Positions 43,203 through 50,553 of a stretch of DNA of 61,910 nucleotides are shown in pieces. The position numbers and the translations under genes are program-made. The first letter of the stretch is position 1; each line of letters begins with the position of its first letter. Below the pieces are notes generated by a model. It had not been told where the DNA came from. It saw only the letters and a list, made by a program, of their open reading frames with translations, and did no database searches. Location: positions 1 to 61,910 of the forward strand of contig CAJUIA010000022.1 in the NCBI GenBank assembly GCA_910586485.1. Reading direction: 5' to 3'. The DNA is from an uncultured Acetatifactor sp. GTDB lineage: Bacteria > Bacillota > Clostridia > Lachnospirales > Lachnospiraceae.

Positions 43203-45548
43203 TCAGTTCCCTTCATCCAGATAAAGCTGAACACGGCGGTGAATAAGGTCTGCGGTATCTTCGGGTGTCTTATGGTCTGAGTACATGGCCAGCAATTCCT
43301 CATAGAGAATATTGTAAACCTGAAGAGAATCCCGCGGAGCCGCCGTACAGCTTTCCAGGAAGGCTTCCATGCGGTGAAGAGGCGTGGCCCCGTCCGCAAA
43401 TACGGTCATGGGCATCCCCCAGTAAATGGGGCTGCCGGAAGCGTCCCAGAGCAATTCGTCATCTGGGTTCTTTTTCAATACACTCAGATTATTCATTTCC
43501 TTCGCCTGAAGCTCTTCTCCCAGGAGTGTTTTCAGGAAGCAGGCCGCCGCTTCACGGTTTGGTATATTGGCATTTACCACCAGGATACCGTCCGTTACCA
43601 GATAATTGCCGTTGGCCCCCTCCGTGGGGTAACCGATCATCCGGCCGCCTTCCGCCTCCAGGCGGGTAAAAAATTCATTATAATAGGACTCGTGGTCAGA
43701 ATGGAAACGGATCATGTGGGTCCCGTCATCAAACCAGCCTTCGGATTCGGGAATGGCATCATGTATATCCGTTTGCGTAACCTTCAGCAAACGAAGGAAC
43801 AGCTCGCCGTTAAAATAACTTTTTGCGGCAGAGCAGTCGATCAGCACAGAATCCCCAAGACTGCGTTTTATCAGCTCAAGAACTGTCATCGGCGGGGCAG
43901 TGTAATTACCGTTCATGGCGTCAGGACTATAGAAGGCTCCTTTTAAACGGCCGTTCTCCATCAGAGTAACCACATCCTCCAGGCGCCAGCTGCCCTCCGG
44001 CCAGGTATCTGCTGCTATTACCAGCGATTCTGCCTCAACCGACGCCGGCATTCCCATAAGCCGTCCGTCTATGGTTCCCAGCTCCAGCGCTCCGGTCAGA
44101 AGCTTTTTCCGAAGCTCTTCGGGAATGAACTCTTCGATATTCAACAGTAGCCCTTTTTCCGCCAGCAGGTACAAATCCTCCTGAGATACGAACAGCAGGT
44201 CCGGTCCCTGCCCCTGAGAAAGCTGGGCAAAGACCCTGTCCCGGTCCTCCTGGGCGGAAGCGTCTTCATATTGATAACGAAAATTAGGATTTTCCAGAGA
44301 GGCCAGAGTGGTGCAGCTGATAATGGTTTCGCTGGAGGCCATATAGCCCCTGGCCGTGAGATCCGTTACCCGGACAATCCCCTTCGGCTCCGGTTTCTGC
44401 GTCGTCAAAGTGGTGAGCCAGTCGCTGGAGCTTTTCGAGCCTGTTTTTGTCAGCCGGAGGACAGGCGGCTGCCCTTCCCGCAGCGCCAGCAGGGTTTGAA
44501 ACCGTATGTCGATTGCCATGGCAGCCAGGTCGAAAACCTGAAATCCCTGGCCGTTTCTGACATTCCAGACGGCAATGCTGTCTGCCTCGCCTGCCTGATA
44601 GCGATAATATATTTCATCCCCCAGCATACCGTAAATCCGGGCGATAAAGGGAGAAGAGGCCTCCATTTTTGCCAGGGAGCACATTTTTTTGCTTTCCGCG
44701 TCTGCCCACAGAAATTCGTAGCTTTTCACGGAGCCGTCATAGACGGGGAGAACCAGCTCTCCGTCCGGGGTGCGCAGAGTGTCTGCCCACTGCTGATTTA
44801 CGTTCCCTTGATGGCTTAACAGGAGCCATCCGCTTTGATCAAACAGGTAAAATGCGCCGCCGGATTCCCTGCGTATTTGTACGCCGATATTGCCTTTTCC
44901 GTCACAGCAAAAGTCCATAAACTGCACACGGGGAAAACCTGTCATTTGGTCCTGCTCGATTTCCATTTGCGGATAGAGAGCCAGAAAGTCCAGCGCATAA
45001 ACCTCGCCGGCAAGATTCGTATAGATGATCTGGTCTGCAGTCTGACGGAAGGTTTCGTCCCCATTCTGTTCGTAGCTCTGCCAGCGGAACGCATAATGAT
45101 CCCGGTCAATAAAATCCACACCGCTCAGAAGATAGCCGTATGCACCGCTTAGACCAATATCCGTCAGAGAAAATTGCTTCACCGTATATTCCATACTGGC
45201 GGTGTCGCAGATTTCAAGGATATAATTATCCTCCGCTTCACCGGTTTCCTGCCTTTGATTCAGGGACCAGAACAATTCCCCCCATACGCCATGATCCAGA
45301 CAGGTTATGTTTTCTGTTTCGGAGGAAGCGCCGAAATCCCAGGGCACATATTCTCCGGCCCAGAGAGGGGACTCTGCCACTTCCGGCGGAGCAAAGCTTT
45401 TTGCTGTCCATTGTAGGGAGTCTGGTCCGGATTCCGGTGCTGATTCGGTTCCGCTGTCCGCCTGAGAGGGCGGATCGGCCTGCCGGCCGCAGCCGGAAAG
45501 TATTGTCAATGCCAGCAGATACAGCAGAGCTTTCATGTTTTTTTTCAT
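43203..45548 (-). CDS. Large lipoprotein with C-terminal solute-binding domain
   Basis: A 781-residue surface lipoprotein: start MKKNMKALLYLLALTILSGC with a clear lipobox, then an acidic Ser/Pro linker. Residues about 45-370 are beta-rich with repeated aromatic strands and resemble a beta-propeller-like sensor domain (inference). Residues about 380-780 look like an extracellular solute-binding protein (GPDLLFVSQEDLYLLAEKGL, LMGMPASVEAESLVIAAD, then ADGILVV-like NYLVTDGILVVNANIPNREA). No permease is adjacent. It may capture glycans for the flanking glycosidases or present them to a sensor. ATG 45548 is used because GGAGG precedes it; the open frame runs 49 codons further without a signal peptide. 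It is co-oriented with the small Cys-rich gene 37 bases upstream. Confidence 0.75.
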   Translation of the reverse strand: MKKNMKALLYLLALTILSGCGRQADPPSQADSGTESAPESGPDSLQWTAKSFAPPEVAESPLWAGEYVPWDFGASSETENITCLDHGVWGELFWSLNQRQETGEAEDNYILEICDTASMEYTVKQFSLTDIGLSGAYGYLLSGVDFIDRDHYAFRWQSYEQNGDETFRQTADQIIYTNLAGEVYALDFLALYPQMEIEQDQMTGFPRVQFMDFCCDGKGNIGVQIRRESGGAFYLFDQSGWLLLSHQGNVNQQWADTLRTPDGELVLPVYDGSVKSYEFLWADAESKKMCSLAKMEASSPFIARIYGMLGDEIYYRYQAGEADSIAVWNVRNGQGFQVFDLAAMAIDIRFQTLLALREGQPPVLRLTKTGSKSSSDWLTTLTTQKPEPKGIVRVTDLTARGYMASSETIISCTTLASLENPNFRYQYEDASAQEDRDRVFAQLSQGQGPDLLFVSQEDLYLLAEKGLLLNIEEFIPEELRKKLLTGALELGTIDGRLMGMPASVEAESLVIAADTWPEGSWRLEDVVTLMENGRLKGAFYSPDAMNGNYTAPPMTVLELIKRSLGDSVLIDCSAAKSYFNGELFLRLLKVTQTDIHDAIPESEGWFDDGTHMIRFHSDHESYYNEFFTRLEAEGGRMIGYPTEGANGNYLVTDGILVVNANIPNREAAACFLKTLLGEELQAKEMNNLSVLKKNPDDELLWDASGSPIYWGMPMTVFADGATPLHRMEAFLESCTAAPRDSLQVYNILYEELLAMYSDHKTPEDTADLIHRRVQLYLDEGN

Positions 45549-45585
45549 GGCGGCATTCCTCCGGTAATAATTATGATCTAAATTA

Positions 45586-45921
45586 TTATTTCCAATAATC
45601 AAGGCTGTTGCAGTATTTACTGGAATGGAACTCCTTAATATGACTACCTCTCCAAATGATTCCATGGCCGTTGGGGCATTCCATACATACATCATCTTCA
45701 GAATAGCTGATGTTACATGTTTCTGATTTTAGCTGGCCGTTTTCGGAATATTCCACGACATGTGATGAACTCCCGTGTGATACATTCATGCCATGCTCCA
45801 CACATTTCCCGCAAATACCACATGCGGCTACGATCCAGGGAGGCCCTGCCAATGCGGTCATACCTGCTGCCAGAAAAGTCAGCAATGCTACGTACAATAT
45901 AAGAGTTCTTTTTTTCTTCAT
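45586..45921 (-). CDS. Small secreted Cys-rich protein, unknown function
   Basis: A 111-residue protein I do not recognise. It starts MKKKRTLILYVALLTFLAAG with a signal peptide ending near ALAGPP, then a Cys cluster CGICGKCVEHG, a second CMECPNGHG and a further two Cys near SETCNIS and SSKYCNS. The paired CxxC units suggest a small zinc or disulfide-stabilised extracellular domain. The gene has GGAGGG seven bases before the ATG and a TATAAT on the minus strand at 45946-45941, so it is well supported as a real gene. The next gene downstream is the large binding-domain lipoprotein, probably in the same operon. Confidence 0.75.
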   Translation of the reverse strand: MKKKRTLILYVALLTFLAAGMTALAGPPWIVAACGICGKCVEHGMNVSHGSSSHVVEYSENGQLKSETCNISYSEDDVCMECPNGHGIIWRGSHIKEFHSSKYCNSLDYWK

Positions 45922-45997
45922 GTGTACGCCCTCCTTTGAAATTATATTGTACTATGATGATAGCAAAAGACGGGGTAAAAGTAAAGCTAATAAATGA

Positions 45998-46050
45998 AAA
46001 CTTGAAAGTTTGGCGTATTACTTGCAACAACGGCAGGAAAGAGATAGAAT
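45998..46050 (+). promoter_or_regulatory. Promoter and operator-like palindrome of the GH2 gene
   Basis: TTGCAA (46022-46027) and TAGAAT (46045-46050) are 17 bases apart, 40 bases before the start codon. The perfect palindrome AAACTT-GA-AAGTTT (45998-46011) lies ten bases ahead of the -35 and could bind a regulator. Confidence 0.65.
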
Positions 46051-46089
46051 AAAAATCAGACAATCGCGAACAGAGCGGAGGGAAAATTA

Positions 46090-48708
46090 ATGTACACGCA
46101 ATCCTTAAACAGTGAGCTCAATCAATGGACCTTATACAGTGAAGGAGCGGAAGAGGGCCTTCCGGCAAAGGTGCCGGGGAGCGTCTATCAGGCCCTTTTG
46201 GACAATGGCAGGATGGAGGATCCTTATTACCGGGATAACGAGCTGAAGGCCCTGGCGCTGATGGACCGGGATTATACATATGTGACCAAATTCCGGCCGT
46301 CGGAAGAATTGAAGGACTTGGAAGAGGTTCTGCTGCGGTTTGAGGGGATTGACACGGTGGCGGATATTTATTTAAACGACCGCCTGCTGGATTCTGTATG
46401 CAACATGCACAGGACCTTTGAGTATTCCGTGAAGGAGCTGTTAAGAGAGGGCCCCAACGAGTTAAAGGTGGTTCTGCATTCTCCCACGCGGTACATACAG
46501 GAGGCCTATGAAAAGCGCTTTATTGACGGCAGTTCCGATGCCATGCGGGGCTTTCCCTATCTGAGAAAGGCTCATTGCATGTTCGGCTGGGACTGGGGCC
46601 CCCGCCTGCCGGATGCGGGAATCTGGCGGAGGGTGTCGCTGATCGGATATAATACTGCCAGGCTGGACGGAGTCTATATCACACAGGAACATGTGCAGGG
46701 ACAGGTAAACCTAAAGCTGCGGGTGGACGTGGCCAGGCTTGGGGAAGAGAGAATTTTGTCCTTTGGCAGGGATGACAAAAAAATGACGGAGTTGTCATGT
46801 ACGATAAAGGTGACAGGACCTGACGGGAAACTGTATGAGTCGGAGTCAACACCTGTGCCGGAAAAGGTCTATGCACTGAAAGCAAAATCTGTTCCGGAAA
46901 AACTGCATGAGCCGAAAGCAGCGCCTGTACTGGAAGAGGGGTATGTGTCCGGACATTGCGGGAAAAGCTCCGGCCGGGAAAAAGCCTTCAGCGGAGCCCT
47001 GACCATACCTGAGCCACAGCTCTGGTGGCCTGCGGGATACGGAGAGCAGCCCCTTTATCAGGTGGAGGTAATCCTGGAGCAGGACGGAATGATTTTAGAC
47101 ACCTGGAAGAAAAAAATCGGCCTGCGTACTCTGACCGTGCATATTGAAAAGGACGAATACGGGGAGACCTTTGCCCATGAGGTCAACGGTGTGCAGATCT
47201 TTGCCATGGGCGCGGATTATATTCCTGAGGATAATATCCTGCCACGGGTAACGCCGGAGCGCACCAGAGAACTGCTGGAACAGGCAAAGGCGGCGCATTT
47301 TAACTGCATTCGCGTTTGGGGCGGCGGGTATTATCCCGGCGACGATTTCTGGGATGCCTGCGACGAGCTGGGGCTCATCGTCTGGCAGGACTTTATGTTT
47401 GCCTGCGCGGTGTATGATTTAACAGAGGAATTTGAGGAAAATATTACGGCGGAATTTATTGACAATGTAAAGCGCATCCGCCATCATGCCAGCCTGGCCC
47501 TGTGGTGCGGGAATAACGAGATGGAATCCTTTGTGGAGAGCGGTCTTTGGGTCAGCAGGCAGCAGGAGCGGGCGGATTATATCAAGATGTATGAGTATAT
47601 TATCCCCAAGGTGTTAAAGGAGCATGATCCGGGCACCTTTTACTGGCCCTCCAGTCCTTCCTCCGGGGGCAGCTTTGATTATCCCAACGATCCCAACCGT
47701 GGCGATACGCACTATTGGGACGTATGGCATGGGAATAAACCCATCACGGAATATCGGAAATTCTTTTTCCGTTATGTATCGGAATTCGGATTCCAGTCCT
47801 TCCCACTGTCAAAAACGGTGGAAACCTTTACGGAGCCGGAGGACAGAAATATTTTTTCCTATGTGATGGAAAAGCACCAGCGCAACAGTGCGGCAAACGG
47901 CAAGATTATGAATTATATGGAGCAGACCTATCTTTATCCGTTAAGCTTTGACGGCATCCTCTATGCTTCCCAGCTCCTGCAGGCGGAGGCGCTGCGGTAT
48001 GGGGTGGAGCATTTTCGCCGGAACAGAGGCCGCTGTATGGGCACCATCATCTGGCAGCTCAATGACTGCTGGCCGGTGGCAAGCTGGGCTGCGATTGATT
48101 ATTGTGGGAGATGGAAGGCGGCCCAGTATTTCGCAAAGCGGTTTTTTGCACCCGTTCTGCTTTCCTGCGAAGAGGAAGGAATCCTCACCCAGGACACCAA
48201 TCCCAATGCCCAGCCCTATGAGGTGAAAAAGTCCATTCGCCTGAATGTGTCCAACGAGACAATGCAGGAGAGACGGCTGCAGGTGGAGTGGAATCTGCGG
48301 AATAATCGGGGAGATATTTTAAGAGGCGGAAGCACGGAGGTGACGGTTCCGGCCCTGTCTGCAGTCTGGCTGGCAAAGGAAGACTGCATGGACGCGGAGC
48401 TGTATGAAAATTATGTAAGCTATGAATGCCGGGAGGCGGAACAGCCTTTGTCCGCGGGCACGGTTCTATTCTGCCCGCCCAAGCATTTTTGTTTTGCGGA
48501 CCCTGAACTAACCGTTCAGGTGGAGGGGGATGAGCTGGTGATAACGGCCAAGGCTTATGCTAAATCCGTGGAAATTCAAAATCAAAATCAGGACCTGCTG
48601 CTTGAGGACAATTATTTTGATATGAACGGGGGAAGCAGGAGGGTAAAAATTCTAAAGGGTAAACCTGAAGGCTTGACAGTCAAAAGCGTGTATGATATTG
48701 GAAGGTAG
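46090..48708 (+). CDS. Glycoside hydrolase family 2, beta-mannosidase type
   Basis: An 872-residue cytoplasmic GH2 enzyme that most resembles beta-mannosidases, which release mannose from the ends of beta-mannosides such as N-glycan or mannan fragments. Marks: KVPGSVYQALLDNGRMEDPY and WDWGPRLPDAGIWR near the start, NGVQIFAMGADYIPEDNILP, IRVWGGGYYPGDDFWDACDE, the acid/base Glu in ALWCGNNEME and the nucleophile Glu in RYVSEFGFQSFP. Residues about 253-290 contain three near-copies of a 12-residue unit (PVPEKVYALKAK, SVPEKLHEPKAA, PVLEEGYV) inserted in the second beta domain. It has its own promoter. ATG 46090 follows GGAGGGAAAAT. Confidence 0.92.
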   Translation: MYTQSLNSELNQWTLYSEGAEEGLPAKVPGSVYQALLDNGRMEDPYYRDNELKALALMDRDYTYVTKFRPSEELKDLEEVLLRFEGIDTVADIYLNDRLLDSVCNMHRTFEYSVKELLREGPNELKVVLHSPTRYIQEAYEKRFIDGSSDAMRGFPYLRKAHCMFGWDWGPRLPDAGIWRRVSLIGYNTARLDGVYITQEHVQGQVNLKLRVDVARLGEERILSFGRDDKKMTELSCTIKVTGPDGKLYESESTPVPEKVYALKAKSVPEKLHEPKAAPVLEEGYVSGHCGKSSGREKAFSGALTIPEPQLWWPAGYGEQPLYQVEVILEQDGMILDTWKKKIGLRTLTVHIEKDEYGETFAHEVNGVQIFAMGADYIPEDNILPRVTPERTRELLEQAKAAHFNCIRVWGGGYYPGDDFWDACDELGLIVWQDFMFACAVYDLTEEFEENITAEFIDNVKRIRHHASLALWCGNNEMESFVESGLWVSRQQERADYIKMYEYIIPKVLKEHDPGTFYWPSSPSSGGSFDYPNDPNRGDTHYWDVWHGNKPITEYRKFFFRYVSEFGFQSFPLSKTVETFTEPEDRNIFSYVMEKHQRNSAANGKIMNYMEQTYLYPLSFDGILYASQLLQAEALRYGVEHFRRNRGRCMGTIIWQLNDCWPVASWAAIDYCGRWKAAQYFAKRFFAPVLLSCEEEGILTQDTNPNAQPYEVKKSIRLNVSNETMQERRLQVEWNLRNNRGDILRGGSTEVTVPALSAVWLAKEDCMDAELYENYVSYECREAEQPLSAGTVLFCPPKHFCFADPELTVQVEGDELVITAKAYAKSVEIQNQNQDLLLEDNYFDMNGGSRRVKILKGKPEGLTVKSVYDIGR

Positions 48709-48776
48709 AGCCGTGCAGTAAGCGGCAGGGATACCGACAGGCGTGAAAATGGAAAAAGGTCCCCGGAAAAGGGAGG

Positions 48777-48806
48777 ATGCCAAGGAACTAGGTTCCTTGG
48801 CATTTA
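48777..48806 (+). terminator. Hairpin after the GH2 gene
   Basis: An 11-pair stem ATGCCAAGGAA/TTCCTTGGCAT with a short loop, followed by only a weak T-run. It probably ends the GH2 transcript. Confidence 0.6.
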
Positions 48807-48861
48807 TTATGAAAAAGTTATTTAGTAAACAGCAATTTCGATTGGCTCATCGCTTGCTTTA

Positions 48862-49021
48862 TCTTATGATCCTAGTATAGGATAAGAAAATGTCTAAAGA
48901 ATGATAATAAATTTAAAAAAACTTGAATGAATTGTAAATAAAATATGAACAACAAATATGCCGCATCGGTTCGGCCTCGGATGCTTGCGCGCTTGTACAG
49001 ATAAGGGTTATCTGTTATAAT
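48862..49021 (+). promoter_or_regulatory. Promoter region with two dyads before the binding-lipoprotein gene
   Basis: TTGTAC (48993-48998) and TATAAT (49016-49021) are 17 bases apart, and the spacer is itself the dyad CAGATAA-GGG-TTATCTG (48998-49014), well placed for a repressor. A second dyad, ATCCTA-GTA-TAGGAT, lies at 48869-48883. The 367-base gap between the GH2 and lipoprotein genes otherwise holds AT-rich sequence with nothing recognisable. Confidence 0.65.
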
Positions 49022-49075
49022 AATAGGAAAATTGCGGGCGTGATTTTTTACAGACGATCGAAAGGGTATAAACAT

Positions 49076-50521
49076 ATGATGAGACGAATGAGAATGGTGG
49101 CAGTCTGCATGGTACTGGCAATGGCGGCGGCACTGACAGGCTGCGGGGAGGGCGGGAAATCGCCCCTTGATCCTAAAAATCCTGTGACGGTAGAGGTTTG
49201 GAACTATTATAACGGAGATCAGCTCACAGCCTTTGACGGACTAGTGAAGGAGTTTAACGAGACGGTGGGCAAAGAGAAAGGAATTATCGTTAAGAGCAGC
49301 AGTCAGGGCTCGGTCAATGATTTGGAGACAAACGTAATGGCTTCTCTGAAGGGAGAGGTAGGAGCAGCAGAAATGCCGAATATTTTTATGGCCTACGCGG
49401 ATACGGCGTATGCGGCGGATCAGCTGGGGGGCATAGCGGATCTAAGGGGGTATCTCACCAATGAAGAGATTTCCACGTACATAGACAGTTATATTGAAGA
49501 AGGGGATTTCAGCGGCAAGGGGGAGATTAAAATATTTCCCATGGCAAAGTCCACGGAGGTGCTGGTGTTGAACAAGACCGACTGGGATGTCTTTGCGGCG
49601 GAGACGGGCGCTTCCTATGATGATCTTGCGGATCTGGAGAGTCTGGTGAGGACTGCAAAGGCTTATTATGAATGGACGGATGCTAAAACACCGGATATAG
49701 CAGGAGACGGTAAGGCCCTTTATGGCAGGGATGCTATGGCGAATTATATGCTGATCGGCAGTATGCAGCTGGGGACGGAAATTTTCCGGGTGGCAGACGG
49801 AAAAATGAAGCTGGACTTTGATAAAGCTACGGTCAGAAAGCTGTGGGATAATTATTATATTCCCTTTGTGAAGGGATATTTTGCGGCTACAGGACGTTTT
49901 CGCAGCGACGATATAAAAATTGGAAATGTCATTGCCTATGTGGGTTCATCCTCCAGCACGACTTTTTTCCCGGATACCGTGAATAAGAGCGATGAGGAAA
50001 GTTATCCTATTGAGATGGAGGTGCTTCCATGCCCAGGCTTTGCAGACGGAGCTGCTTACGCAGTGCAGCAGGGCGCAGGCATGGCTGTGGCAGCAGGCAG
50101 TGAGGCGGAGGTTTACGCTTCAGTGGAGTTTTTAAAATGGTTTACTGCAGATGAGCAGAACATTGCCTTTTCTGTCCGCTCCGGTTACCTGCCGGTGAAG
50201 AGGACGGCCAACGACAAGGCTGCAATTACAGACAGCGGCGTGGAGATCAGTCAGAAGATGGGAAAGACGCTGAATGTGGCGGTGGATATGGTAAACAATC
50301 ATACCACCTATACCACAAGGGCCTTTGAAAACGGCGCCAAGGCCCGCAGTATTTTAGAGTATGCCATGAGTGACCGCGCAGTGGAGGATCGTGCGGTGGT
50401 GGCGGAACGGCTTGCATCAGGCCAAAGCCTGGAAGAGGCGGCAGCCGAATTTTGTACCGACGCATGTTTTGAGGCCTGGTACGAGGAAACGCTTAAGAAG
50501 CTTCAGGAATATGAGGGGTGA
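49076..50521 (+). CDS. Orphan extracellular solute-binding lipoprotein
   Basis: A 481-residue family 1-type binding lipoprotein: MMRRMRMVAVCMVLAMAAAL, lipobox LTGC, then the mature start VTVEVWNYYNGDQLTAFDGL, PNIFMAYADTAYAADQLGGI and VEFLKWFTADEQNIAFSVRS near the end. No permease or ATPase is adjacent. Instead the next gene, 32 bases on, is a membrane GGDEF/EAL enzyme with a large outer domain, so the likely job is to bind a ligand and present it to that sensor (inference). ATG 49076 is used; 49079 is equally possible. A promoter with an operator-like dyad lies just upstream. Confidence 0.88.
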   Translation: MMRRMRMVAVCMVLAMAAALTGCGEGGKSPLDPKNPVTVEVWNYYNGDQLTAFDGLVKEFNETVGKEKGIIVKSSSQGSVNDLETNVMASLKGEVGAAEMPNIFMAYADTAYAADQLGGIADLRGYLTNEEISTYIDSYIEEGDFSGKGEIKIFPMAKSTEVLVLNKTDWDVFAAETGASYDDLADLESLVRTAKAYYEWTDAKTPDIAGDGKALYGRDAMANYMLIGSMQLGTEIFRVADGKMKLDFDKATVRKLWDNYYIPFVKGYFAATGRFRSDDIKIGNVIAYVGSSSSTTFFPDTVNKSDEESYPIEMEVLPCPGFADGAAYAVQQGAGMAVAAGSEAEVYASVEFLKWFTADEQNIAFSVRSGYLPVKRTANDKAAITDSGVEISQKMGKTLNVAVDMVNNHTTYTTRAFENGAKARSILEYAMSDRAVEDRAVVAERLASGQSLEEAAAEFCTDACFEAWYEETLKKLQEYEG

Positions 50522-50553
50522 GACCACGCACCTGACAAAGGAGGAAAGGGTCT

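Noticed and set aside
50522..50553. Possible c-di-GMP riboswitch before the GGDEF/EAL gene
   Set aside because: The gap is only 32 bases and neither it nor the region before 49076 shows the conserved GEMM core.
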